Source of the DNA: an uncultured Spirochaetia bacterium
Lineage (GTDB): Bacteria > Spirochaetota > Spirochaetia > SZUA-6 > Bin103
Reading direction: 5' to 3'
DNA length: 64,000 nucleotides
Assembly: GCA_958296075.1 (NCBI GenBank)
Contig: CATQHW010000003.1
Location: forward strand, 248,001-312,000
Under the pieces are notes generated by a model. That model was not told where the DNA came from. It did no database searches and saw only the letters and a program-made list of their open reading frames with translations. Below are positions 44,508-53,275 of the stretch, piece by piece; position 1 is the stretch's first letter, and each line of letters opens with the position of its first letter. The translations under genes and the position numbers were made by a program.

Positions 44508-45674
44508 ATGAGCACCGTGGCTGCGCGCTTCGATTTCCCTCCGCTGAGCGAGGTTCGGAAGAACGTCCGCGTCAAGTGGTACCGCTGCCCGATCGACCCG
44601 GCCACGCTGCGCCGGCTCATGCAGCGCAGCGACCTGCAGGGCTCGTTGCAGACGCTCGGCCACCTGGGGCTGTTCGCGGTGACCGGCACGCTCACCGCCT
44701 GGTGCTTCATCCGCGGGCTGTGGCTGCCGTTCGCGGTCGCGCTGTGGTGCCACGGCACCGTGGGAACGTTCTTCCGCGGCCTGGCCGTGCACGAGCTCGG
44801 CCACGGCACGGTGTTCAGGACCCGCTGGCTGAACCGCTTCTTTCTGCGCTGCTTCAGCCTGTTGTCGTGGTGGAACCATCACGAGTACGCGATGAGCCAT
44901 ACCTACCACCATCGCTACACGCTGCATCCCGACGGCGACCGGGAGGTGCTGCTGCCCGTCGATCTTGCCCTGTCGGTGCGCTCGGTGGCGCAGATGCTGA
45001 CCGTCAACGTCGACGGGTTGATCCGGGTGGTAGGAGCGGCGGTGCGCATGGCGTTGCCGCGCTACGACCTGCAGGTGACCGGCATCCGCACCAGCGAGTG
45101 GACCCGCGCGCTGTTCGCCGTCGCGCCGGAGGTGGAGCGCAAGGCGGTGCGCTGGGCGCGGCTGACCATCCTGTTCCACGCCGCGGTCGTCGCCGTTTCG
45201 GCGGTGTTCGGCGCGTGGTGGCTGGCCATCGTGCTCACCGGCTACCTCTTCGTCGGCAACTGGCTCGCCTACCTGTGCGGCAAGCCGATGCATGCCGGGT
45301 TGCGCGACAACGTCCCCGACTTCCGCCTCTGCGTGCGCTCCAACACGCTCCATCCGTTCGTCTCGTTTCTGTACTGGCGGATGAACTGGCATACCGAGCA
45401 CCACATGTTCGCCGGCGTCCCCTGCTACAACCTGAAGAAGCTGGCGGCCGTGATCGCCGGCGACATGCCGGCGCCGCGCACGTTGTTGGGCGCATGGCGC
45501 GAGATGTTGGCCATCGAGAAACGGTGCAAGGCGGACCCCGACTACCAGTTCGATACGCCGCTGCCGCCCACCGCGCGTCCGGCGGTGGCAAACGCCGGCC
45601 AGGTAAGGCTCCCGGCGGACGACCGGTTGCGGCTGGAGGCTTCGATCGGCGAGTTGGCGCCGCAGGGCCGGTAG
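44508..45674 (+). CDS. Membrane fatty acid desaturase family protein
   Basis: Integral membrane di-iron enzyme of 388 residues. The three His boxes are present and correctly spaced: HELGHG near 97, SHTYHHRYT near 131 and HTEHH near 300, with hydrophobic helices between them (YVLTGYLFVGNW-type). It would introduce a double bond or hydroxyl into an acyl or alkyl chain. An unassigned C-terminal tail of about 60 residues is low complexity. It lies between the ABC ATPase and its broken permease. Its own TATAAT sits 8 nt before the ATG. Confidence 0.92.
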   Translation: MSTVAARFDFPPLSEVRKNVRVKWYRCPIDPATLRRLMQRSDLQGSLQTLGHLGLFAVTGTLTAWCFIRGLWLPFAVALWCHGTVGTFFRGLAVHELGHGTVFRTRWLNRFFLRCFSLLSWWNHHEYAMSHTYHHRYTLHPDGDREVLLPVDLALSVRSVAQMLTVNVDGLIRVVGAAVRMALPRYDLQVTGIRTSEWTRALFAVAPEVERKAVRWARLTILFHAAVVAVSAVFGAWWLAIVLTGYLFVGNWLAYLCGKPMHAGLRDNVPDFRLCVRSNTLHPFVSFLYWRMNWHTEHHMFAGVPCYNLKKLAAVIAGDMPAPRTLLGAWREMLAIEKRCKADPDYQFDTPLPPTARPAVANAGQVRLPADDRLRLEASIGELAPQGR

Positions 45675-45722
45675 GCCGGCGCCGGTAGTGGCGCGGCGTT
45701 TGCTCCCATCGGAGTCGGTACG

Positions 45723-46407
45723 GTGAGCAAGCTGTGGCTGGTCGCGCGCAAGGAGCTGCGCATGACGGCGGTGACCAAGGCCTACGTCATCAGCACCGTG
45801 CTCGGACCCTTCATCATCATCGCGATGATCGCCTTGCCGTCGATCGTGCAGCGAAGCGCGCTCGACAGCGCCTCCCTGGCGGGTCGAAGGCTGGCGTTCG
45901 TAGGGGCGGGACCGCTGCTGCCGGCGGTCCGTGCCGAGTTGACGCCCGTGGGAATCCAGGTTCAGGAGGCAGCCGACGAGGCGGCGCTCGCCGACCGTGT
46001 CCGCTCCGGGGACCTGGACGGCTACGTGCTGTTTCCGGCAGACGTGCTCGAGCGCGTTCGCGATCGCCGGCGCGGTGGCTGCCGACGAGCAGAACTTCTC
46101 ACAGCTTCTGTGGCCCGTGATCGTGGTCCTGGTGGTGCCGATGGTAGTGATGTCGGCAGTGCTGCTCAGTCCCGACGGGCCGCTGTCGGTCACGCTGTCG
46201 CTGATCCCGGCGACCGCGCCGGTGGTGATGTTCATGCGCGTGCTCGTCGGCGAGCCTGGAGCGCTGCAGGTGGCGGTGGCGGTGGCCGGCACGGCCCTGG
46301 TGACGCTGGGCGCGGTGTGGGCCGCCGCGAAGGTGTTCCGGCTCGGCATCCTGCTCACCGGGAAGAAAGGGACCTTCGGCGAGATCGTTCGTCTGTTGCG
46401 GGCGTAG
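45723..46407 (+). pseudogene. Broken ABC-2 permease (NatB/YhaP type)
   Basis: The first 115 codons match the N-terminus of a NatB-like permease (KLWLVARKELRMTAVTKAYVISTVLGP, then an extracytoplasmic domain to VLFPADVLERV). From about 46057 the sequence continues in another frame with the family's C-terminus (AIAGAVAADEQNFSQLLWPVIVV, then PATAPVVMFMRVLVG and FRLGILLTGKKGT). About 190 residues between these parts, including the first core helices, are missing, so an internal deletion with a frame change has occurred. It would be the membrane partner of the ATPase at 43591. The last 309 bp are covered antisense by the fthC read-through. Confidence 0.85.
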
Positions 46408-46995
46408 CGGCCCGTGTGTCGCGGCCCGCGTGTCGCGGCCTGCGTCGATTACCCGCCGCTCGGTGACGACGTGGTGCACCGGCAGATCCCACGCGCGCGG
46501 CCGCACCGAGTCGACCAACTGCGCCTCGAACGCCAGGCCGATGCGGAGCGCCCGTACGCAGCGGACCAGGAACCGGTCGTAGTAGCCGCCGCCGTAGCCG
46601 AGCCGGAAGCCGTCCGCGTCGAACGCCAACCCCGGCACCAGCACCGCGTCGATCGATTCCGGCGCCACCGCCGCGGCGTCCGGCGGCGGCTCCATGACCC
46701 CCAGGCGGCTGCGTACCAGCGCCCGGCCGGTCAGAAGCCGCGCGTCCATGGCGCCGGCTGCCGCGATGCGCGGCGCGGCCAGACGGTGTGAGCGGCGCAA
46801 TACGCCGATCAGCTCGGCGGTCCGCACTTCGCTGCGAAAGCTCACGTAGACCATGACCGTGTCCGCCCCGGCCGCCGCCAACAGGCGCCGGGTGCGGGCG
46901 CACGCCTGCGCGCTGAGCCGCGCGCGCTCGGCTGCGGGAATGGCGTCCCGGATGCCGCGCGCCCGCGCGCGCAGGTCGCCCCGGCAGCTCGCCAT
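46099..46995 (-). CDS. 5-formyltetrahydrofolate cyclo-ligase with long antisense tail
   Basis: Folate enzyme converting 5-formyl-THF and ATP to 5,10-methenyl-THF. Residues 1-190 match the family: a basic start (RARARGIRDAI), VPGLAFDADGFRLGYGGGYYDRFL near 130, and VTERRVIDAG at the end of the fold. No stop follows there; the frame continues about 110 residues over the antisense of the broken permease (His-rich HRHRHLQRS type), ending at 46099. The tail has no family similarity. ATG at 46995 is 5 nt after the upstream dehydrogenase gene. The real functional protein is probably only residues 1-190 or so. Confidence 0.8.
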   Translation of the reverse strand: MASCRGDLRARARGIRDAIPAAERARLSAQACARTRRLLAAAGADTVMVYVSFRSEVRTAELIGVLRRSHRLAAPRIAAAGAMDARLLTGRALVRSRLGVMEPPPDAAAVAPESIDAVLVPGLAFDADGFRLGYGGGYYDRFLVRCVRALRIGLAFEAQLVDSVRPRAWDLPVHHVVTERRVIDAGRDTRAATHGPLRPQQTNDLAEGPFLPGEQDAEPEHLRGGPHRAQRHQGRAGHRHRHLQRSRLADEHAHEHHHRRGRRDQRQRDRQRPVGTEQHCRHHYHRHHQDHDHGPQKL

Positions 46996-47000
46996 ACGGC

Positions 47001-47990
47001 TCAGCGCCGCTCCCGGAGCCACGCGCGCACGCGCGGGTGGCCGAGCGCGTCCGGGTTGAGCACATGCTCGGGCTCGCGTCCGCGCACGGCGTCGGTCACC
47101 TGTTCGAAGGTCTTGGCGTCCAGACGCGCCGAGGACTCCACGGTGATGCCCCCCGAATGGTTGGTGGCGATGATGCGCGGATGATCGCGATGGATGGCGC
47201 GTGGTCCGTCCACCGGATCGTCCACGACGTAATAGAACAGCTTGCCCTCTTCGACGGCGCGGTGGGCCGCCGCGTCGTCGACCAGGGCGCCGCGCGACGG
47301 GTTGATCAGCGATGCGTGCGGCTGCATGAGGGAGAGCTGCTCGTAGCCGACGATGGGGTCGGCCCCGGAGACGTGCAGGCAGACCGTGTCGCAGCGTCTG
47401 AACAATTCTTCCGGTTCGGCTACCGCCTCGGCCCCGAAGCGGGTGGCGAGCCGGCCGATGTCCTCGCGGATGTCGTACACCAGCAGCCGGCCGCGGTCGC
47501 CGAGCAGTGGGATGGCGCGCTTGGCGACCTCCTGGCCGATGCGCCCGAACCCGTAGAGCCCGAGGCAGGAGCCCTGCGCGTCGAAGCAGCGGATGACCCG
47601 CGAGTCGCCGAGGTGAGCCATCCGGTTGAAGGTGTAGGTGCGCTTCATGGTGGCCAGCCACTGCGCGACGGTGTACTCGGCCACTGTGTCCATATGCACG
47701 GGGGTGACCGTGATCAGCACCCCGTAGCGCGTGGCGCCGGCGACGTTGACCTGATCGAACCCCACCCCCCACCGCGCCACGACCCGCAGATCGCCGCCGG
47801 CGGCGTAGAAGTCGTCGGGGAACGGGGTGCTGTCGGCTATGACGGCGACCACGTCCGCCGCGTCCGCAGGGGTGAGGTCGGCGGGGAGCTCCTCCACCTG
47901 GGCGAGCCGCGTCAGGGCCTCCAACCCTGACCGGCGGGCGTCGCCGGCGAATTCCGGGTTCTGCAACTGGCGGCTGACGTAGATACGCAT
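47001..47990 (-). CDS. D-isomer-specific 2-hydroxyacid dehydrogenase
   Basis: NAD-dependent oxidoreductase of 329 residues. The catalytic N-terminal part has ARWGVGFDQVNVAGA, the Rossmann domain CLGLYGFGRIGQEVAKRA near 145 with acidic YDIRED at the end of strand 2, and SRGALVDDAA carries the catalytic Arg. The catalytic His is in TNHSGGITVES. Enzymes of this family act on phosphoglycerate, glycerate, phosphite or lactate; the substrate is not evident. It is co-directional with fthC (5 nt gap) and has CAGAAT 9 nt before its ATG. Confidence 0.9.
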   Translation of the reverse strand: MRIYVSRQLQNPEFAGDARRSGLEALTRLAQVEELPADLTPADAADVVAVIADSTPFPDDFYAAGGDLRVVARWGVGFDQVNVAGATRYGVLITVTPVHMDTVAEYTVAQWLATMKRTYTFNRMAHLGDSRVIRCFDAQGSCLGLYGFGRIGQEVAKRAIPLLGDRGRLLVYDIREDIGRLATRFGAEAVAEPEELFRRCDTVCLHVSGADPIVGYEQLSLMQPHASLINPSRGALVDDAAAHRAVEEGKLFYYVVDDPVDGPRAIHRDHPRIIATNHSGGITVESSARLDAKTFEQVTDAVRGREPEHVLNPDALGHPRVRAWLRERR

Positions 47991-47999
47991 GGCCCCGTC

Positions 48000-48005
48000 A
48001 TTCTG
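48000..48005 (-). promoter_or_regulatory. -10-like CAGAAT before the 2-hydroxyacid dehydrogenase
   Basis: Four of six positions match the consensus; 9 nt separate it from the ATG at 47990. No clear -35. Confidence 0.3.
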
Positions 48006-48036
48006 CCCCGCCGGCGCGTCCGGCGTCCGTAGCGCT

Positions 48037-48717
48037 TCAGTCGGAAACCGGGTCGGCGCAGGCGTTGGCCGCTCCCGGTGTCGGCGTCATCGTCGCGAAG
48101 TCCGCGCCGTTATCGTCGCTGTCGAAGCCGCCGGGACACCGCCCGATCGACGTCGGCGCGGCGGTGGTGTCCTTCGGCGCCGGCCCGCCTTCCCCGGCTC
48201 CGGGGACCGAGCCCTGGTAATGGACGCCGTCCAGCGCGCGCCCGGTCGCGGCCTCGACGATGCGGATGCCGTCGGGCCCGTTCTGCAGGCCGCCGCTCTT
48301 GAGCGGCATCGCCGCCGTTCCGGCCGGCAGCGCGTCGATGACCGCCGGGTCGGCGATCACGAAGTACCCGCCGGCCGTCAGGCTGCCGGTAGGCGCGTAG
48401 GTGCCGTACCGGCGTCCATTGGAGCCGTTGACCATCTCGATACGGTAGTCGGCCAAGTCGACGGCGGAGTCGTTCGGATTCACGATCTCCACGAACTCGG
48501 CGGTATCGGCGCCGGCCTGATCGTAGTCGAACTCGTTGATCGTCAGCTTCGCCGCCGGCTGGCGTGGCGCGTCCGATTGCGGATCGCCCCGCCCGGAGCC
48601 GGTCGATCCCTGCGGCGATGTCGTCCCCGGAAAGTCCATGCATCCGCTCAGGGATGCGGCGGCCAGACTCGTTGCCAGTGCGGCAACGACGTTGCGAACC
48701 GAAAGAAACTGTCCCAT
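48037..48717 (-). CDS. Lamin-tail-domain lipoprotein
   Basis: Exported lipoprotein of 226 residues. The signal peptide ends in a lipobox (ATSLAAASLSGC, Cys at about 26), followed by a Ser/Gly/Thr-rich linker. Residues about 58-195 match the lamin-tail (LTD) fold: LTINEFDYDQAGADTAEFVEIVN near 60, DLADYRIEM, a GYFVIADPAVI strand and SIGRCPGGFDSDDNGADF near the end. Bacterial LTD proteins are usually surface-attached adhesion or nuclease-linked domains; here only the LTD is present. It is monocistronic between two dehydrogenase-type genes on the same strand. Confidence 0.85.
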   Translation of the reverse strand: MGQFLSVRNVVAALATSLAAASLSGCMDFPGTTSPQGSTGSGRGDPQSDAPRQPAAKLTINEFDYDQAGADTAEFVEIVNPNDSAVDLADYRIEMVNGSNGRRYGTYAPTGSLTAGGYFVIADPAVIDALPAGTAAMPLKSGGLQNGPDGIRIVEAATGRALDGVHYQGSVPGAGEGGPAPKDTTAAPTSIGRCPGGFDSDDNGADFATMTPTPGAANACADPVSD

Positions 48718-48811
48718 GCCGGTCTAGCGATCGCCGGCGCCGCCACGCTTCAATCGTCTTGCGGGTGGAACCGAACTCGCCGTCCGGCACGTTCATGATG
48801 GGTGCGCCGGG

Positions 48812-49969
48812 TCACGGATCGGGCCACGCCATCGCCTCGCCGCGGACGATGCGGGAGCGGCGTTCGTAGCGGCCGGGCCACTCGACCGGCAGGTCGCCGC
48901 GTTCGACCATCAGTCGGAGCGGGTTGACGAGCGTCTTCAGCGGCAGATCGATGCGGCGCCGCTTCCGCGCCGACTCGAACAGCGCCATCATCACTTCCTG
49001 CACGGCCCGCCCGCGGCCAGCGCCACTGATCGGCCGCTTGATGCGGCCCTCCACCCACGCGATCGCCTCCTGGTACTGGTGGACCCACGGGTCGTGCCAG
49101 GACGCCTCCACCGTCTGCCAACCGGCGGTCGCGGCGCCGAGGTAGCGCGCCGTGCCGATCTCGCGGTTGTAGCGGGCCGACGGACCTTCCGGCATGTACA
49201 TCGGCGCGTCGGACGGGAGCTCGGCCTCCGGGGGAGTCTCGGTGCCCAGCTCCAGGATGCCGTCGGTTCCCATCACGCGCAGCGTCTGCGCCGCCGACGG
49301 GCTGCCGTGGATCAGGATGGTCGCCCCGTTGTCGCAGCCGGCGATCCCCAGGCAGGCGTCCTCCGCCGGCAGGCCGCGCTCCACGTGGTCGGTGGTCCGC
49401 TCGACCGCGCCGAGCACCCACTCGACCGCCGGCTCGTCCATGAGAAACAGCGCCAGGCGGATGTTGTGTGAGTTGACGTTGAGCAGATTGCCGCCCTGCT
49501 CCACCGCCACCTGCGCCACCCGGCCGATCGCGCCGGCGCGGATCAGCTCCCGCGCGCGCAGCCACGCGGCGTGGTGCGGGCGCTGGTAGGCGATCAACAG
49601 CTTGACGCCGTTCCGCTCGCAGGCGGTGAGCATGCGATCCGCCTCGCCAAGATCGACCGCCATCGGCTTCTGGCAGACGATCGCCTTGGGCCGCCGCGCC
49701 GCGGCGGCGATCACCATCTCCGCGTGCAGCGCGTGCCACGAGCAGACGTCGACGAAGTCGGGGCGTTCGCGGTCGAGCATCTCGCGGTAGTCGGCGTAGC
49801 GATGGTCGCCGGAGACGGCGAAGAACTCCCCGAACTCCCGCAGAGCGCCGGCGTCGGTGTCGGCGATCGCCGCAATGCCGGTCGGCCGGCCGGGAACGCC
49901 GAGCCAGCCGCGGGCATGCACGCGAGCGATCATTCCGCAGGCGATGATCGCGGTCCGGTAGCGGGCCAT
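48812..49969 (-). CDS. Gfo/Idh/MocA family oxidoreductase
   Basis: NAD(P)-dependent enzyme of 385 residues, probably on a sugar or inositol. The Rossmann start is RTAIIACGMIARVHARG, with AIADTD for the ribose contact, VCSWHALHAEMV, and the family EKP-type motif reads CQKPMAVDLGEAD near 97. The C-terminal alpha/beta domain carries NVNSHNIRLALFLMD, the substrate-site region. TATGAT lies 11 nt before the ATG with TTTCCG 17 nt further up. It diverges from the antiporter at 50061, with 91 bp for both promoters. Confidence 0.9.
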   Translation of the reverse strand: MARYRTAIIACGMIARVHARGWLGVPGRPTGIAAIADTDAGALREFGEFFAVSGDHRYADYREMLDRERPDFVDVCSWHALHAEMVIAAAARRPKAIVCQKPMAVDLGEADRMLTACERNGVKLLIAYQRPHHAAWLRARELIRAGAIGRVAQVAVEQGGNLLNVNSHNIRLALFLMDEPAVEWVLGAVERTTDHVERGLPAEDACLGIAGCDNGATILIHGSPSAAQTLRVMGTDGILELGTETPPEAELPSDAPMYMPEGPSARYNREIGTARYLGAATAGWQTVEASWHDPWVHQYQEAIAWVEGRIKRPISGAGRGRAVQEVMMALFESARKRRRIDLPLKTLVNPLRLMVERGDLPVEWPGRYERRSRIVRGEAMAWPDP

Positions 49970-49980
49970 GGATGCGGCGG

Positions 49981-49986
49981 ATCATA
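49981..49986 (-). promoter_or_regulatory. -10-like TATGAT before the Gfo/Idh/MocA gene
   Basis: TATGAT with a weak -35 (TTTCCG) 17 nt upstream and 11 nt to the ATG at 49969. Confidence 0.45.
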
Positions 49987-50020
49987 CGACGACGACCGGG
50001 GACCGGAAATCGCGGACCGG

Positions 50021-50049
50021 CTGTCGCGAAGCTCTCCAGCCTGCATAAT
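50021..50049 (+). promoter_or_regulatory. Candidate promoter of the antiporter
   Basis: CTGTCG (50021-50026), 17 nt, then CATAAT (50044-50049), with 11 nt to the ATG at 50061. Confidence 0.45.
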
Positions 50050-50060
50050 CGCCGCAGCCC

Positions 50061-51296
50061 ATGGAGCTGTTCTCCACCGTCGCGGTCCTGCTGGCGGTCG
50101 CCGCCGCGCTCGCCTGGCTCAACGAACGAGTGATCGGCCTGCCGACCACGATCGGCGTGATGCTGATCGCGCTGGCGATCTCCGTGGCGGCGCTGGCGCT
50201 GGGATCGCTGGGCGTGCTGTCGATCGCCGATCGCGCCCGCGAGCTGGTGGCGGCGGCCGCCCTGGAGGAGACGCTGCTTGGCGGCATGCTCAGCTTCCTG
50301 CTGTTCGCCGGCGCCCTGCACGTCGACCTGGGCGATCTGCTCGACCGCTGGCTGGAGGTGGGACTGTTCGCCACCCTGGGCGTGGTGGTCTCCACCGCAC
50401 TGGTGGCGCTGGCTGCGTACGCGGGCGCGCGGCTCCTGGGCCTGCCGCTCGGCTTCGCGTACTGTCTGGTGTTCGGCGCGGTCGTGGCGCCCACCGACCC
50501 GGTGGCGGTGCTCGGCATCCTGCGGCAGAGCGGGGTCGGCGCCGGCCTGCGCGCCCTGATCGCCGGGGAGTCGCTGTTCAACGACGGCTTCGCCGTGGTG
50601 GTCTTCGCGACGGTCGCCGGGTTGGCGGCGGGCACGGTGCAACTCGACGCGAGCGAGCTGGCGCTCTTCCTGGTCCGGGAAGCGCTGGGCGGCGCCGCGC
50701 TCGGGCTGGCGCTGGGCTGGATCGGCTACCTGGCGCTGCGCAGCATCGACAGCTACCAGATCGAGGTGCTGGTCACCCTGGCGCTGGTGGCCGGCGGCTA
50801 CGCGCTGTCGTCGGCGCTGCACGTCGCCGGCCCGCTGGCGGTGGTGGTGACCGGCCTCTTCATCGGCAACCGGGGTCGCCGTCTGGGGATGTCGGAGAAG
50901 ACCCGCGAGCACCTCGATTCGTTCTGGGAGCTGCTGGATGAGGTGCTCAACGCCGTGCTGTTCGTGTTGATCGGCCTGGAGTTGCTGGTGATCGACCTCA
51001 ACCCCGCGGCGCTCGCGGCCGGCGCCGCAGCGATCGCCGCGGTGCTCGGTTCCCGCCTGCTGGCGGTCGGCGGGACGATGCGGCTGCTGCGGCGCCCAGG
51101 GCCGCTGGTCGCCACCTGGGCGGGGTTGCGCGGCGGCATCTCGGTGGCGCTCGCCCTGTCGCTGCCGTCCGGTCCCGAACGCGCGGTGGTGTTGACCATG
51201 ACCTACGTCGTGGTGGTCTTCTCGATCGCCGTGCAGGGACTGACCCTGAAGCCGCTGGCCGCACGCCGGAGCGAGGCTCGCCAGCAGGCGTCGTGA
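50061..51296 (+). CDS. Cation/proton antiporter (CPA1, NhaP-like)
   Basis: Inner-membrane protein of 411 residues with about twelve helices. The ion site is GAVVAPTDPVAVLGILR and GESLFNDGFAVVVF, the TDP/ND pair of electroneutral Na+(K+)/H+ antiporters. A second-half GLFIGNRGRRLGMSEKT loop and TWAGLRGGISVALALSLP are also typical. No large cytoplasmic C-terminal domain is present. Its stop overlaps the next gene by 4 bp (GTGA), placing it at the head of the plus-strand glycolipid-type cluster, though the relation may be only positional. Confidence 0.92.
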   Translation: MELFSTVAVLLAVAAALAWLNERVIGLPTTIGVMLIALAISVAALALGSLGVLSIADRARELVAAAALEETLLGGMLSFLLFAGALHVDLGDLLDRWLEVGLFATLGVVVSTALVALAAYAGARLLGLPLGFAYCLVFGAVVAPTDPVAVLGILRQSGVGAGLRALIAGESLFNDGFAVVVFATVAGLAAGTVQLDASELALFLVREALGGAALGLALGWIGYLALRSIDSYQIEVLVTLALVAGGYALSSALHVAGPLAVVVTGLFIGNRGRRLGMSEKTREHLDSFWELLDEVLNAVLFVLIGLELLVIDLNPAALAAGAAAIAAVLGSRLLAVGGTMRLLRRPGPLVATWAGLRGGISVALALSLPSGPERAVVLTMTYVVVVFSIAVQGLTLKPLAARRSEARQQAS

Positions 51297-52276
51297 CCGC
51301 GGTCACGGGAGCGACCGGCTTCGTGGGCGCCGCCTGCGCCGCCGCCCTGGTCGCCACCGGGGAGGCGGTGACCTGCACCGTGCGAGCGCGGAGCGACACT
51401 CGCGCCCTGCGGGCGTTGGGTACGACGGTGACGCTCGCGCCGGGGGCGCTGCATGACCGGCGCGCGCTGGCCGCCGCGTTCGCAGGCTGCCGGTGCGTGG
51501 TCAACTGCGCGGCGCGCGCAGACGACTGGGGCCGCCGGCCCGACTTCGAGCGCGACAACGTCGCGGGCGCGGTCAACGTCATCGAAGCGGCGGCTCGGGC
51601 CGGCGTCGATCACGTGGTGCATCTGTCGACCGCAAACGCCGGCGGCTACGGCCGAAGGGACATGGATGAGACGAGCCGCGGCAAGCGATCGCCGTCGCCG
51701 TACTCGCGCTCGAAGCTCGCCGCCGAGCACGCCGCGCGCGTGCGCGCCGCCGGCCACGGCGTGCGGCTGACGATCCTGCGCCCCAGCGCCGTGTACGGGC
51801 CCGGCGACCGCCGCTGGACCCTGCCGATGCTGGAGCGCATCGTCGCCGGCGCCTGGCCGCTCGTCGCCGGCGGCCGGGCGCGGCTGACGCCGCTGTACGT
51901 CGTCAACCTGGCGCAGGCGATCGTGCTGGCGATCGACCGCCGCACGCCGGGAACCTTCATACTGACCGACGACGTCACCATGAGCTGGAGGCAGTTCGCC
52001 GCCCGTTGCGCGCGCGCTCTCGGAGTACGCGCGCCGGCGCGCAGCGTCCCGTACGCGCTGGCGCGGCCGGCGGCGGAGGCGGCCGAGCTGTTCGGCCGGA
52101 TGGCGCGGCTGCGCCGTCCGCCGGCGATCACGCGCTACCGCGTCATCCGCGCGTCCAAGGACTTTCATTACCGGTGCGACCGGGCGCGAAGCGTCCTGGG
52201 ATACCGCCCGGACCGCGACGTCGACGGCCATCTGCGCGCCTGCGCCGCCTGGTACCGCCGCGTGCGCTCGGCGTGA
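51293..52276 (+). CDS. NAD-dependent epimerase/dehydratase (extended SDR, 3-beta-HSD-like)
   Basis: Soluble oxidoreductase of 327 residues. The NAD site is AVTGATGFVGAACAAAL, strand 4 ends VVNCAARADDWG, and the catalytic YxxxK is SPYSRSKLAAEH with Ser in VVHLSTANAGG. The C-terminal part resembles hydroxysteroid/UDP-sugar epimerases (LRPSAVYGPGDRRW). GTG start overlaps the antiporter stop and its own stop overlaps the heparinase relic (TGATG). A second, similar epimerase lies at 56285, so the cluster has two copies. Substrate: probably a nucleotide sugar or a lipid-linked one. Confidence 0.9.
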   Translation: MTAVTGATGFVGAACAAALVATGEAVTCTVRARSDTRALRALGTTVTLAPGALHDRRALAAAFAGCRCVVNCAARADDWGRRPDFERDNVAGAVNVIEAAARAGVDHVVHLSTANAGGYGRRDMDETSRGKRSPSPYSRSKLAAEHAARVRAAGHGVRLTILRPSAVYGPGDRRWTLPMLERIVAGAWPLVAGGRARLTPLYVVNLAQAIVLAIDRRTPGTFILTDDVTMSWRQFAARCARALGVRAPARSVPYALARPAAEAAELFGRMARLRRPPAITRYRVIRASKDFHYRCDRARSVLGYRPDRDVDGHLRACAAWYRRVRSA

Positions 52277-53275
52277 TGGGGCACGTGACCGCCACCGTTG
52301 GCGTCCGTTCTCAGGGGAAGGGCGCGGTGCGGCTGATCCCGGAGGCGGTGCTGGAGCGGGCGACGGCGCGGTGGCGTGACCCCGCGTTCGCCGCCGCGCG
52401 CGACGCGTTGCGCCGGCGCGCCGCCGAGCTCGTGGCGGTCGATCTGGAACCGCCCGACGAGCCGGCCGGGCTCTATCACGACTACTTCTGTCCCGATCAC
52501 GCGGTCGAGCTGCGCTTCGACCCGCGCGCGCCGCACGCCCACGTCTGTCCGGTCGACGGGCGGGTGTGGAGCGGATCGCCGTTCGATGAGGCGTGGCGCT
52601 TCGGTGCCGGCAACCTCCTGGCGCACGGGTCGCTGCAGGCCGCGCTGGCGTGGCGGCTGGGCGTCAGCCTGCCGAAACATCGGCCTTACGGTGCTGCGGG
52701 AGAGCTCCGCCGGGCCGTCGGCGGCGTTGCTCAAGCACGGTCCGATCGGCGGAGGCCACGGCCATCCGGCACCGAGATGCGCCGCGCGGTCGCCTCGGCC
52801 GGCCGCTACTTCCTGGACCGGTTCACGGTCCGGTCGCCGGCCGAGCATACCGTGCAGTGGCTGTTCCGGGTGCGCGGCGCGCTCGCCTGGCTGCGCGGGA
52901 CCGCCGCCGGCGGGGCCGCCGTCGATCTTTCCGCACGTGCGGGTGCGGGAGAGCGGGGCCGCCGCCGGCGCGGCGGCGGCGCTCTGGCGCACGGCGGCCG
53001 GCTGGGTGGCTCTGCACTTTCCGCACGAGGCGGGCGGCTCGGTGGCGGTCGGCGACGCTCCGTTCAACCCGGCCTCCAAGCGCACCGACCTGCTGGTGCG
53101 CACGCGGTGGGCGCGGACCGTCGACTTGATCGCCGTGATCGAGATCGGCCGGACCGGCGAGGAGCCCAGCCGGGTCGAGTGGGAGCCGCACGCGGCCACG
53201 CTGGTCATCCGCCGCGCCGGAGCCGCGCGCCGCTGGCAGCCGGACGCGGACGGAGCCGCATGGCGAGTCCGGTAG
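52276..53275 (+). pseudogene. Heparinase II/III family relic with several internal deletions
   Basis: Four pieces of a heparinase/alginate-lyase-like protein in order but in alternating frames. Piece 1 (from 52276) has LYHDYFCPDHAVELRFDP and CPVDGRVWSGSPFDEAWRF, the usual N-terminal region. Piece 2 (frame shifted, about 52670-52790) has ALLKHGPIGGGHGHP, a catalytic-domain motif. Piece 3 (original frame) has GRYFLDRFTVRSPAEHTVQWLF. Piece 4 (shifted, to 53275) has GWVALHFPHEAGGSVAVGD and TVDLIAVIEIG, the beta-sandwich end. Intact relatives have about 600-700 residues; about 330 codons remain. The next gene starts inside its last 16 bp. Confidence 0.82.

Noticed and set aside
48750-50912. 720-codon minus frame over the Gfo/Idh/MocA and antiporter genes
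   Set aside because: Arg/Gln-rich, no motif; overlaps two well-supported genes in other frames.
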